Origin: Bemisia tabaci
Taxonomy: Eukaryota > Arthropoda > Insecta > Hemiptera > Aleyrodidae
Direction: 5' to 3'
Assembly (NCBI RefSeq): GCF_918797505.1
Contig: NC_092793.1
Location: 74,149,912-74,213,911, forward strand
Length of the DNA stretch: 64,000 nt
Shown here: positions 12,208 through 23,284 of the stretch, in pieces
Layout of the letters: each line of letters starts with the position of its first letter
Position numbering within the stretch: position 1 is the stretch's first letter
The notes under the pieces: generated by a model
The model's input: only the letters and a program-made list of their open reading frames with translations
Database searches by the model: none
What the model was told of the DNA's origin: nothing
Made by a program: the position numbers and the translations under genes

Positions 12208-12618
12208 GAGTTACTAGATAGAGAGAGAGCATCGCCATGTGGCTATCGTTTTTTATTGGTTCCTCCATATTGAGCTTCATGGAGCTTTTAGGACCCAAAA
12301 ATGGCGGACGCTGTATGTAAGTGTAAGTACAAAATGACTTAAAATGTAGTTTTTTGCATATTGCACCCAAAACCTCACTCAAAAGAATGCATCATTACAA
12401 CGTGTTAGTTTCACGGCTAATCGTGTGCTATTTTCGCAAAAAATCATCTTGGACAAAGTAAGATCAGCAGCAAGTGCAGCTGGTGATAACCGTTAAAAGT
12501 TGGCAATGACCCCCCTCCCATCATCAAAAACCAAAACAAAGCGCCGCCATTTTTTGGTCCTGAGGCCTCCATGGAGACTGGAGGGGCGAGGTATCATACT
12601 CTCTCTATCAAGTTACTC
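12208..12618. mobile_element. Family S MITE, 411 bp
   Basis: The ends are GAGTTACTAGATAGAGAGAG and the inverse of CTCTCTCTATCAAGTTACTC, with subterminal matching blocks (AGGACCCAAAAATGGCGG against the inverse of CCGCCATTTTTTGGTCCT). The TIRs total about 90 bp with indels. No coding capacity. TSD not clear. Confidence 0.7.
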
Positions 12619-13043
12619 TAGGTCATGAGATCTAGAGGGAAGGAGAAGGCCGTCTTTTGATCCTGGCCCTACGTCATTTTGTCCTCTGAAAGACAAAGAA
12701 ACATATCTCCATTCCTACTTTGCAAAATCAATGAAGACAATTCGATTTTTTACACGAACAGAGGCGTGCAATGCTTACCCAAAAGTATGCTGATTCTTGC
12801 TTGTGATCAGAAGAAAAATTAGTAAAATTAAAAAATTCCAATTATGTCCTAATAAAAATACGATTCGCGAACGAGAAATTTTGCAATGTTAAAATATAGT
12901 TACGTTGTTCTTTCGTCTGGATGCGGCCAGTTTACGCCCCTGTAGTAAAGAACAGCTCCTGATGGTCGCGCCGGACAGAGCGGGCAATACCAAAAAAGTC
13001 CCTTAACTCGGAATCTCGGTCCGAGGCCCCGATTGCAGCGGCA
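12619..13043. other. No gene recognised
   Basis: Unique-looking sequence between family S and the Transib-like element, GC-rich towards 13000. No gene seen. Confidence 0.5.
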
Positions 13044-13276
13044 CACAGTGGATCAAGTCAATGAGAGAGACCGGACATAAAATTTTTGACTAAATTTGCA
13101 AATTTTGATGTTTAATCCGTCACATTTTCAATTTTTATGGGTTATTCTATAAGCGAATTTCACGAGAAAACCAATGGAGCTACTTCTAAAATCTCAAAAT
13201 TTTCTTTAAACGGAGATATAAGCTTTTAAAGTTTCCAAATTTTGTCCGACCTCTCCCATCGACTCGATCCATTGTG
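13044..13276 (+). mobile_element. Transib-like non-autonomous element, copy 1
   Basis: A 233-bp element. The left end is CACAGTGGATCAAGTCAATG; the right end is the inverse of CACAATGGATCGAGTCGATG, giving TIRs of about 34 bp. It is flanked by the GC-rich 5-bp duplication CGGCA (13039-13043, 13277-13281). CACWRTG ends with a 5-bp GC-rich TSD are diagnostic of Transib, the superfamily related to RAG1. No transposase. Copy 2 at 58674 has identical length in inverse orientation. Confidence 0.85.
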
Positions 13277-13614
13277 CGGCAGCTCCGTTGCGACAATCGA
13301 TATGCAGATTCGCGAAACCATATGCTCCGATAGAGTAAAGCGGACGCTCACTCACTTTCTAAGGTAGCGACCTTGAGAGTTTCCCGACGTTCACCGATTC
13401 GGCCGTTGATTGGTGATTGGTGATCGGTGTTCTCCCGGACCCGCGGACAGCGCGGACCCCCATTGTTCCAGCGACGGATTCGGCCCCCGATCCAATCTCC
13501 TGTTATCAGTCATCCCGTCACCGACTAACGATGCACCGGGACCCGCCTCGATGCCAGTTCTCTCGAGGTCCCGAGGGACCACAAATCTGTCCTTGAAGAA
13601 GCGGAACGGCTATG
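13277..13614. promoter_or_regulatory. GC-rich patch; candidate regulatory module
   Basis: About 330 bp of elevated GC between two transposons. Frames of 63 and 77 codons on opposite strands overlap almost completely, which is composition-driven. No repeats recognised. Regulatory role is speculative. Confidence 0.2.
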
Positions 13615-13622
13615 CAGAAAAG

Positions 13623-13979
13623 CAGGGTGGCAAAATCTCATGAAAAAAAAATCTTGAAATTTCACGTGAAATATTTCATGAAATTTCAGAAATTTATGAA
13701 AGATATTGAAAAATACAAGTTCCTCTTCATGTTTCGCAGACTGTAAAAATTGTGATTTTCTTCTAGTTTTGGGTATTTGAGTGCAGGTTGCATACTCTAT
13801 CCCCCGAAAAACATGAAATATTTCACAGCCTTGTGAAATTTCATGAAATATTTCACAGCCTCGTGAAATTTCATGAAATATTCACAGCTCGTGAATTCAT
13901 TAATATTCACAGCTCGTGAAATGTCATTAAATTTCGCGAATTCAATCTTCATTTCTTTCTTACGTTTCATGCCACCCTG
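13623..13979. mobile_element. hAT MITE with CAGGGTGGCA ends
   Basis: A 357-bp element. It starts CAGGGTGGCA and ends TGCCACCCTG, flanked by the perfect 8-bp duplication CAGAAAAG (13615-13622, 13980-13987). CAGGG-type ends and an 8-bp TSD identify the hAT superfamily. The interior is built from TGAAATTTCATGAAATATTT-like repeats. No coding capacity. Confidence 0.93.
13810..13930. repeat. Internal tandem repeats of about 30 bp in the hAT MITE
   Basis: Several imperfect units built on CGTGAAATTTCATGAAATAT and TTCACAGC follow one another, shortening towards the right. The units are themselves palindromic. Confidence 0.75.
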
Positions 13980-13987
13980 CAGAAAAG

Positions 13988-16900
13988 AGTATAGTTACAG
14001 GTAATAGCTACCCACTTGAAGGGGTAGGGGGTTCTGAGCTTACCGTAAGGACTATTACGATACGCGGTGGGAGTCAAGCTCAGTCTTGCGCAAGTCTCTA
14101 CGTGTTCTCTGATTGGCTAATTCCATTGAACAATTGTTAGAACATAGATGAAGAATAGGCCCTTCGGGTCAGGAAGTTTTTCCTCGTCTTCAATTTGTAC
14201 TTCGCCAAAAACCAAGGGCAATACGAAAAAAAAAATTGGAGAACAACCTTTACGTCTTACATGCATTCCTTCATTCACGGTTAAACAAAATCAATCGGGC
14301 AACCTTAAAGTCCTCAATGCAAGGTTTTTTGGTCCTTCGTGCCGGTGACTGGACAGTCGTGCTGGAGCGGCACGCTGTTGTCACACACTCTCAAAATTAA
14401 TGCCTTTTCATGCAAGCGCTCACGGTTAAAAAACATGTTTTTTATCGAAAGCTGCAACCTCAAGACTGAAGTCATGCGGCCCGACTCACCACCTGATCGT
14501 ATGTCTATCCGAGGTGGAGATATTGGAGATAGTAAGGGCAGGCATTTCGAGATAACGAGTTGATGTGATTCGAGTTACGCGACTCATCATGTCATCACGA
14601 GGGATAAGGGAGCTCAGGGCAGAGCTCAAAAATAATGTTTTACAGCCTGAAGTTTCTCGACGTGACCTCTAATTCTATTTTGCTTTTTCATAGATATACC
14701 TTAGAATATGGTAATCTGGGTACAGCGGAAAGCCCAGTTAAGTACCCGGAACACACACATCCTCTAGTTAGGCTTCTAAATTTTTAGGAATCAAAGCTGA
14801 AAGGATTCTATTACTGCGGGTCCACTCGTGAGTTCCGTGAAAAACCGCTATATCGACACTCTAACCCAGGACCTACTGTCCCAGAGTCAGATGCGCAGAC
14901 CATATTAGGTTAAGCTGGCCTTCTCTGACCATGAATTGGGCAAGGCTGTGAGAGGAAAATGCCATCTAATGTTGCATTACCACTGAAATAAGGAGAATAT
15001 TATGGAAAATTGCTAACGAAAGAAAAATATTCATAGTAACGATTATTCATGGTAAAATTAAGTTGCACGCGCTGATGTTACCGCGCTTTCACCCGATGGC
15101 GGTACAGTTAGAGGCATTTGAGGGTTGAAAAAATTGTATCATTTATACGAGTCTACCGCTTCCACGTATCGGGCGCGGAAGTACTGATTTAAGAGCAACA
15201 AATACGATTCATCACAGAATTAAAAGGCTATATATCGTTAACACTACTCCGGAGACTTAAACGCAAGGCTAGAAAAGTTAGACAAGTAATTCTTGTTACA
15301 AGGGGCTGTTTATACAATACATAATGTTAAATTTCGGATTTTTTTACAAAAACTACGCAAAGTGAGGCAAGTAACTTTTGTTATAAAGGGCCGTCCATAA
15401 AGTTTGTCGTTCTTTAATAGTGATCTTGGAGTTGTCCACTCCCACGGGTGATTCCGTGAAATTTTCTCAGCGACAGCGGAACATCGCGGCCCACTAAACC
15501 AGATATCAAAGATTTTGGGCGCCGATCAAGGATGTGGGGGGGGGGGGGGGGTCTGTCCCAGCGGCAACTGCGGTCTGGGAAAAAAGATGCTCAATGACGC
15601 GTGCGATCTCATCCCCGGGAGCGGGGGTGGCGGGGGGGGGGATGTACGTTAGGCAGGTGCCCGGCCGTTACTAATGCGTCAACCGTTACGGTTTTGCTTA
15701 ACCCTTCTTCGACTCCCTTCCCCGCCTTAAAATTTGTATCGATACATTTCGATAGGTTTCTGGGTATCAGTGATGGGAGTTCGATTTATCGACGAACAGC
15801 CGACACAAGAACTCAATCTATCGGAGAGATTCAATTATTTCATTCAACTGCCTCTAGATTAGTGCTACTCTCTGTTGACAGATTGAAAAGAAAATGTCTT
15901 CGTCTGATTTTAGAACCGAATTCATACTGTGTCGTTTTCTCCGTGATTACGGAATCAATATGTTGGTTTTTCAGATTGCCGCATGCAGTCGAAGTGCCAG
16001 AGACTTAGGACCGTTGAGTTCAATCGAAGTACTTCCTTTAAATTCCATTTTCTTCCAGGGCTAGGAGTTGAAGGAAAAACTAATTTTTCCAAGAATTCCC
16101 GGCTGAATTTTTTCTGCCGAATATCTAAGCGAATCAATGGTAAACTTGTTAGGAAAAATAAGATAGCATATCTTTTTGGAGACAAATATCAAATTAATCT
16201 GCGCCTACCGAAACCAAATGCTCAAAGGAGACAGGTGCGCAAATTTTACAGAGGGGATAGTTAATCGCCTCCCTGTCCCTCCACCTCCGCGCTTAAAATT
16301 TGACCGTTTTTGGCCATGGCAGTTTATCGAAAACCCTTCCGAACGAGGGACCCTTTTCTGGCAGAGTTAGGTGGTTACTTAAAACTACTTACGCTAGAAT
16401 TCTTACTTGGGAACTTCAGCTTCAGTTGGCTTCATCGGAAATACTTGTAGATACTCTGACTGAACCAAAACTTTAAATGTTTGATTTTCGAGTGAAATTT
16501 TTGCAACGTGGAAATTTCGATTCATTTTTTGGTTAGGAAAACGACAAACTAACGGAAATTGGACGGCATCTTTAAAGGAAATACCAGTTATTTGGGAGTA
16601 AAAATTGTTCTTTGAAGAGAAAACTAGAAAAGTGGCAACTTAGTAAGTACTGATGGCCCGCGCTGGACACACTGCATAGTCTGAGAAAAACTCAGAAGCG
16701 ACTGCATCAATTGGAATGGATTAAACGACGTGGTCGTGCATGTCGGCGACACATTCAAAAAATGAATGCGTTAATGTTAAAACCTAGGAAGAGAAAATAA
16801 TGATGAGCTCTGAGATCCATCAGAATTTCTGCATTCTACGGCTCTTCGAATAATGGATACGTTCGATTATGACATCCACCGATCGACGCCGATTCGCCAT

Positions 16901-18181
16901 TTCGATCGCCTACCCTACTTCGCTATCTAGTTGGTTCCTCAGTTAACTGTTCTTAGCAACCAAACGGGAAAGAGCGAAAAGCAGGAGCATTGTGCACTGA
17001 ATTAGGAAAATTTGGGGTCTTATTCATAATCACTCCGAAAACAGCCCTTCCCTTAGAGGACTCTATTTGGTTCTCAGTGTGATAAAGGAAGGGTTCAGGA
17101 AGCCGCAAAAACCTAGCATCACAAAAAGAGCGATTTTTTCGAACCTGGAGTGAAATTCAAGAATTAAACCTCTGCAATAAATTCTGGTCGGAATTTCTCA
17201 CAACAGAAATTTCAAAGTACTGAAAAGGATTTTGCAACATTTGGGTAGGTTCGGGTCTATACCTTAAAGTTTTCCATGGAATTTTGGTACTTTTCGCAGC
17301 GGTTAATTATTTTAATCTACGTCGAGGATACAAATCCTCAGCTATACCTACTTCTTGACTCTACTCTAAGTTTGGAAACATGAAGCTATGTCTTAATCAC
17401 AATGTAAACCGTATGAGTCCTGGGGCCGAATTTTGTCGGCTCTTTCACAAGGAGTGCAACAGCCATCGATGAGTTTCCAACCGCACCACCGGCCAATCAG
17501 AAGCGCTAAGCCGAACTTAAGTGCAGCCGAGACCCGTCCTAAGTATATTTCAGTACGGTGGAAGGACCGAAAATATTCGGCCCCTGCTCAAGGAAAGCGA
17601 GGTCTTTAAGGAGCGACTATGGATGCGGCTTTCAGCTCGGAGGAGTCATTTAAACGAGAAAGCTGCGTCCTCTCTTCGGTGGCACATTTGGTGGCACTAT
17701 GACGCATTCCAGTCGATTTCAGTGTATTTTTCGATTTGTTAAAATTTTCTCCTTTTTTTCTCCCCCAGTTAAAGTTACAACAATCCGGCTGCTGGCAGTC
17801 TGAAAAATGCGATTTAAGGACTTCAGAAGACTGATTTCCTCTCGAACGAACTGCCAAGCTCAAAAAAAGTTCTTAAAGTTGAGGCCGTAATGAAGGGGCC
17901 CAGTGTCGCCCTCGTGTGTCACTCAAAATCGTGCGTGCAACTTTCGAGAATCCCTCATCAAAGTCGAATTGCTCCAGAGAAAGAGTATCTGCCTTTCACT
18001 TGCCCAGGAGAGAGGATCCCGTCAGGAACCTAGGAGTTTGAGCCTTTTGTCCCGCGGTCGGGCTGAGCGAAGGCGAGTGGCATTGCGTCACTTTTCGCAT
18101 CGTTTCAAGTGACCGTTGGACATTTCGATGCTGCAGGAGAACGCGGCCCGAAGAGCGCGAATACCTTCAAGACCTGACATT
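13988..18181. other. About 4.2 kb without a recognised gene
   Basis: Composition alternates between AT-rich and GC-rich. It contains a G14-type tract at 15537-15550, a two-unit repeat at 15279-15400, and a GC-rich stretch at 15590-15725. Frames of up to 135 codons (15601-16008, plus strand) show no recognisable domain and start in GC-rich simple sequence. Confidence 0.5.
15279..15400. repeat. Two-unit imperfect tandem repeat, period about 84 bp
   Basis: GACAAGTAATTCTTGTTACA followed by AGGGGCTGTTTAT at 15279 recurs as GGCAAGTAACTTTTGTTATA and AGGGCCGTCCAT at 15363. The GGGGCTGTCCAT-like block resembles ends of common insect MITEs. Confidence 0.55.
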
Positions 18182-18436
18182 TCGTCGTTTTCCGCACGAA
18201 AGAACGTAACTACATTTCAATGTTGCCAAATTTCCTTTCGTAAATTGCATTTTAACCAGAAAAGTATTGGGCATTTCTAACTGAAAATTTCACCGATTTT
18301 TCTTCCGATTTCATGCAAAAATCAGACAAATTTGGGTATAAATTGCACACTTACATTTTTGTAAAATAAATTAATTGTTGGAGTCAATTTGGCAACCTTG
18401 GATTGGAGTTACGTTCCTTCGTGCGGGAGACGACGA
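18182..18436. mobile_element. Family K MITE, copy 1
   Basis: A 255-bp element with long TIRs. The left end is TCGTCGTTTTCCGCACGAAA, then GAACGTAACTAC and GTTGCCAAATT; the right end is the inverse. TT is on both flanks. Copies also occur at 37388 and 43342. Confidence 0.85.
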
Positions 18437-18536
18437 TTTAACGTGGCTCCGCGGGAACGGCCGATTCCTATCTCCAAGCAGTTGTGAGAGCCTTTGCCCC
18501 CGTTGCCGTATCTTCAAATTACATTACGCTCGAGCA

Positions 18537-18802
18537 GGCTGATTATTGACATCGATAGACAAAACGATAGACAAAGAAGACATAGAGAAAATGAATCGAT
18601 CCTTATGATGGTGGAACCGAGTGATTCCTACAGGGGAGGAAATGATGGACTAACTATGAGAGGGTCTCTGATGGGTCGCCGTTATAGTTAGTCTTTTACC
18701 TCCTTGGCCATTTGCAAGCATTCACTTTCACCAATAGGATCCCTCCATATTCCTTTTGATTCTTTTGGCTATAACTTTGTCTATTAATTTCAACAATCGG
18801 CC
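18537..18802. mobile_element. Family I MITE, copy 1
   Basis: About 266 bp. Left end GGCTGATTATTGACATCGAT then AGACAAAACGATAGACAA; the right end carries the inverse blocks up to CAACAATCGGCC. Abuts a second family member immediately downstream; a third is at 36705. Confidence 0.8.
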
Positions 18803-19072
18803 GGTAAAGGGATGCTTTATGAAATTGATGGACAAGACGAAGACGATGAGAAAAAGAGAAAATCCTACTGGTGGGAGCGAGTGGCTGCAATGGACAAAGG
18901 AGGTAATAAGTAGTAGACTAACTAACGGCAACCTACAAGAGACCCTATGGTTAGTTTTTTATTACCTTCATTCAATCTAAAACAACCACTTGTTTCAACC
19001 AAAAGGATTGCTCCATTTGCCCATTGCCTTCTTTATCCATCGCTTTTTCTATCGGTTTCAATGATCAACCCG
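18803..19072. mobile_element. Family I MITE, copy 2 (diverged, abutting copy 1)
   Basis: The left half carries GAAATTGATGGACAAGACGA; the right half carries CGGTTTCAATGATCAACCCG. It is about 270 bp and more diverged than copy 1. The head-to-tail arrangement suggests one inserted next to the other or a tandem duplication followed by divergence. Confidence 0.7.
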
Positions 19073-19320
19073 CACGCGCTAGAGGGAAAAATCAAATCAA
19101 TCGCTTTAAGGTATTCAAGGTATACCTAAAACCAAAAGTAAACGAACATCGTTGAGTTGAGCACATTCTGCTAAAAACCAACTTATTTTTACTAACCTTT
19201 CACTTTGTTTGGCCAAAAATGAATATTTAGTACCGAGAGGCTCATTTCAGCTGTTATTCTCTTTGAAAATTCATTTTTTATATCCTTTATTTAAATTAAA
19301 AGTATCCAAACGCGCAAAAC

Positions 19321-19384
19321 TATAGTGAAACTCCCAGACCACATATCTTCGTTTGCGACGTTGCAGACTTCCTGTCATACTATC
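19321..19384. mobile_element. Family C MITE, terminal fragment
   Basis: Matches only the first 65 bases of the 255-bp family C element: TAGTGAAACTCCCAGACCAC through CAGACTTCCTGTCATACT. The remainder is missing, so this is a truncated copy. Confidence 0.75.
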
Positions 19385-19462
19385 AGACGAAAGGTTCTAT
19401 ATAAAGGCAGAAACTCAAATTTTTCAGTGCCCCCCCCCCCCCCCCCATCTAAATGATACAAT

Positions 19463-19501
19463 ATGAAAATATCACTTTTGAAGATTGGATGGCACACGCA
19501 C

Positions 19502-19548
<47 letters not shown>

Positions 19549-19881
19549 AGAGTAAAAATTTAAAGTCATAATCAGTGTTCCCAGAAATACATAATCGTTT
19601 GATATGAAACACTGGCAACCCCATCGATGGAGTGTGAGCTGATTCTTCGAATTTTTCACGAAAGTTTACTCACGACATAATCAAAAACAAACGTATCCAA
19701 TTTATCAGAGAAATATCCAAAACTTTCCTCAAAATGATAATTTTTTGAGGGGAAATCTGGGAACTTTCGAGTGTTCTTACGACGTTTTTCCACAGCCAGA
19801 CAGACACAGAATACATGTTGGAATTGGCGAAGCGTCGGAGCTTTGAGGCAGGCGATGCACTGTTGTAGTTGTGTTTACTCG
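19463..19881. repeat. Tandem duplication, unit 1
   Basis: The block beginning TGAAAATATCACTTTTGAAG is repeated 437 bp downstream. It includes a right-half relic of family A (TCGAGTGTTCTTACGACG, then TTTTTCC). Differs from unit 2 mainly by an A43 run. Confidence 0.85.
19505..19547. repeat. Poly-A tract (43 A)
   Basis: Uninterrupted A43 inside unit 1. The equivalent place in unit 2 reads TATAAAAGACAG, so the tract expanded or was inserted after the duplication. Directly preceded by the C-rich tract at 19431-19446. Confidence 0.95.
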
Positions 19882-19899
19882 AATGTAATTGTGTTACTG

Positions 19900-20281
19900 T
19901 GAAAATATCACTTTTGAAGTTTGGATGGCATACGCACTCTATAAAAGACAGAGTAAAAATTTAAAGTCATTATCTGTGTTCCCAGAAATACATAATCGTT
20001 TGATATGAAACACTGGCAACCCCATCGATGGAGTGTGAGCTGATTCTTTGAATTTTTTACGAAAGTATACTCACGACATAATCAAAAACAAACGTATCCA
20101 ATTTATCAGAGAAAAATATCCAAAACTTTCCTCAAAATGATAATTTTTTGAGGGGAAATCTGGGAACTTTCGAGTGTTCTTATGACGTTTTTCCTTAACC
20201 AGACAGAATAAACGTTTAGATTGGCGAAGCATCGGAGCTTTGAGGCAGACGATGCGCTGATGTAATTGTGTTTGCTCGCGA
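19900..20281. repeat. Tandem duplication, unit 2
   Basis: Second unit, lacking the poly-A expansion. Highly similar over about 380 bp, ending near GTAATTGTGTTTGCTCGC. Contains the same family A right-half relic. Confidence 0.85.
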
Positions 20282-20560
20282 GAGCCGGTTGCAAAAGGAG
20301 CGAGGTGTCCCGTCCCGGCAGAGCTGCACAGCACTCCTCTTCACTTTTACTTAATCCGTAATTGCCCCTGCCCCCGGGCACCGGGGGCAGAGCCCCGGCA
20401 CCGGCGCGAAGCGGCCCACTGTCGACATATTTTTGACACGACTCCTCTTTACTCCTCCCGTGTAATCATTCAATTTTCATGATTGCGAGAACCCGCGGCT
20501 CCGACCCGCCACCCGATCGTCTAGCAACGTGTCGACGAATCGATATATCGATGACAGTGC
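20282..20560. promoter_or_regulatory. GC-rich patch; candidate regulatory module
   Basis: CpG-containing GC-rich stretch with a local palindrome TGCCCCCGGGCACCGGGGGC near 20368. No repeats or credible frames. Speculative. Confidence 0.2.
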
Positions 20561-20731
20561 CCGAGAAACTCGTATCTCTTGGGAGAGAGAAACATTGCGG
20601 GAAAAAAGTGAGCCAAATATCCTATTGAATCGCGAGGAAAAATGCTTAAACTCTTAAGAAAACAAGTCGAAACTGAGAGGAAGGAAGCATTTATCAGACA
20701 GGAGTACGCCTGGTCCGAGTCATTTGAAATA

Positions 20732-20986
20732 TCGACGGTGAAACTACCAAACCACGTATCTCGTTTGCGGTGTTTAAAAATCTACGCTCGCATTTTATTT
20801 TTTTGAGGTAGACCAAATCAATATCATTCCTTGAAATTTTCACAGAATTTTCTCCGCACAAAGAGGAAAAATCACAGAAATTTTCAAGACTGGACGTTAA
20901 GTAGTTTTTCATTTAAAAAATAAAGTATGACAGGAAGTCTGCGACGTCGCAAACCGAGATACGTGGTTTGGTAGTTTCACCGTCGA
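20732..20986 (-). mobile_element. Family C MITE, copy 1
   Basis: A 255-bp element with near-perfect TIRs of about 33 bp (TCGACGGTGAAACTACCAAA at the left, inverse at the right) and TA on both sides. Same length as copies at 58107 and 60941. A minus-strand frame of about 60 codons recurs in all copies but is a property of the repeat. TA duplication suggests a Tc1/mariner-type origin. Confidence 0.93.
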
Positions 20987-23143
20987 TATATTCTGTGATT
21001 TACATGTTTTTTCATCTCTTTTCCGCCTCTCTATGGGAAATTTCCGGCAGAGTCTGTTCATACGAACGCAAAGTGGTAAAATTTGTTTTCTTTTTAATTG
21101 ACCAGCGTTCTCACCGTGGCATAGTGGGGATTGAATTCAGAAAAGGAGAAGCAAGTCGCATTTTTTTAAACGAAAAATAATATGAGTTTAGTTTATGGTT
21201 TGGAGCTTAATCAGCCACATTCTTTTTTTTACATCAACTGATTAAAAATACCATTTTATACGTCAAGTCGAGAAAAAATATTTTGAATGTGTGAAATCGG
21301 CGCAGTAATTGTACACACCACTAAATTTTACAGAGAATTGAAAATTCAAATCTCTTTTTCTCGATTGGATTTCGGTGTGACCTGGTTCTATCTGTTGAAT
21401 TTAGTCTAACCACTATTGTGAGGAAACTGATCATTTTGAGGAATATAATTTCTGAGCATAATAACTGAAAGGTTTTTCCCGAGCTTTCAAGTAATTTCTC
21501 GAGTCGAAATGAGTAATTTATGCGTGATGTTATATAAAACCTTTACAAACTTTCGCGCGCGGTTTCACAGACGCGAGAAACAAGTTCTATTGCGAGATAT
21601 CGAATAATTGATGAAGAAAAAATAAGCTGAATCGAATTGCATGCGAGCATTGAGCATGACTTGGGTGGACTGCCTCGACAGAGATTATCCTCCAGCTACG
21701 GGGTTGGCCGATTCAGATCTGAAAAGTGCCTCTTCTGAGTACTGTCTAATTATCCAGAAATGTGGATTCCGCCAGTGTAAATGCACTTCCTTGGAGTGCA
21801 AGTCATATTATGTCATTAAACTAACCCACGCTTGGTCGTTGGTTGTCAAGATTTGAGCGAGCGTTCAGTGTAAGAACAAAACCCGACCCTTCGTAACCTA
21901 AGGGAGGGTTTTGACTGTTTCAATCCTTTTTGATCAGAAATTACGTGTTCTCAATAAAGTTTCTTTGTGATTTTGCTCCCTTTTTTTTCTTTTGATTTTT
22001 CCTCTCGGGTTTTTTTTTTTTTTCATTTTTTAATTTTGAGGGGAGGCAAAAAGGGATGGTGTTTTCAGTAATTTGCTTCAGTTTTTATTTTTTATTCCTG
22101 CTTGACATGAAATATGACAATTCAGAATCTAGTAAAATAAAGAAAATATACTAATTTTGGCACATTAGCACGTGCAAATACGAATATATTTTCTCGTAGG
22201 TTTTGATGTAAAATCCGGTGACTTTGCTACCTAGCTTCAAAATTCACGAAAACCATGTTTTTTATTATCTAATTTCATACTATTATCAAACTATCACAAT
22301 AAATTCTGCGGATTTCACAAACCTGCTAGCTGTCACGTCCTTGCTCCTTTGACGTATGGGCGTATCTCAATTTTCAAGTGAGCCGCAAAAAACATGAAGC
22401 TCTACGGAGAACAGGGATCATGCGAAAATCGAGATAGCGAATGCTCAGTTATTCACTTGCTTCAGTTACTTTGCATTGCTCTGCGGAACAGTCCGCGGGA
22501 CATTTTGTCCCTGTGCAAAACCCCGCAAAGACGTTATCACAGGTGCATTCGCTAGAAGGAGGTACGCGACAGGTCAGACTCGAACAAAATTATTAAGCGG
22601 AAGAAGTTATTGCGCTCAAAAAGGCGGATTTATGGCAGACCGAGTAGCGACCTGGCTTATCTCCCATCGCCCACGAGCCCCTGGTTGCCCGACGCACGAA
22701 ACAATACCCACGATTGCCAAACAATTGGCGCGTTTTCGATATATATTTGGCAACAGGGTGGTACTAATTTATGTTAACACATGAGACAATAAATCCTGAA
22801 TGGCCAGCACTGCCCGCAAATGCCCAGTGCTAATTCGCTGGTTCAACACTCGTGTTAATTATTTATTAAAAGCCCCCTCGCATCCCCCAGTCTCCCGATT
22901 TTGTATTGTTGTCAAAATGTGCCGAACTATTGTCGGATGGTAAATTACCGGAATTGAAATCTCAAGATTGAGACAATCGCCAGGTAATTATAAAGAGGGA
23001 GGAGGGAATAGGTTTATTCCAGAGGATGAACGACTGAGCATTTTAATCCAAAAAATGTTGAGACAAGTTTGGAAAGGGATTGTACCCCAATTTTTTACAC
23101 TGTCAAAAATCGAGGAAATAAATTCGGTTTCGGAGGGCCAATT
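20987..23143. other. No gene recognised; includes GC-rich patch at 22450-22900
   Basis: AT-rich sequence with T-rich runs at 21979-22025. The patch at 22450-22900 is GC-balanced, contains GTTAATTATTTATTAAAAGC at 22852-22871 and a 102-codon plus-strand frame (22476-22784) of unrecognised sequence, and may be regulatory. Confidence 0.45.
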
Positions 23144-23284
23144 CCCCGAGTGATATGAATGCAAAGTGAAATTAGCACCATAAAAGCATATAACACTCCG
23201 CAAAAAGGGTAGATTCTGCCCAATAAAAGTGTAAGTCAGTCCGTTTGGAGAATGAATTCCACTTCGCATTCATATCACTCGGGG
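23144..23284. mobile_element. Hairpin MITE, 141 bp, CCCCGAGTG ends
   Basis: The arms of about 30 bp (CCCCGAGTGATATGAATGC onward) pair with only two mismatches. TT lies on both flanks. The strong stem could fold in a transcript. Single copy in the window. Confidence 0.7.

Noticed and set aside
15601..16008. 135-codon plus-strand frame
   Set aside because: Begins in a G-rich simple tract and has no recognisable motif or splice context.
20365..20415. GC-rich palindrome considered as a terminator or CpG-island promoter
   Set aside because: No neighbouring gene or transcription evidence. A GC palindrome alone does not support it.
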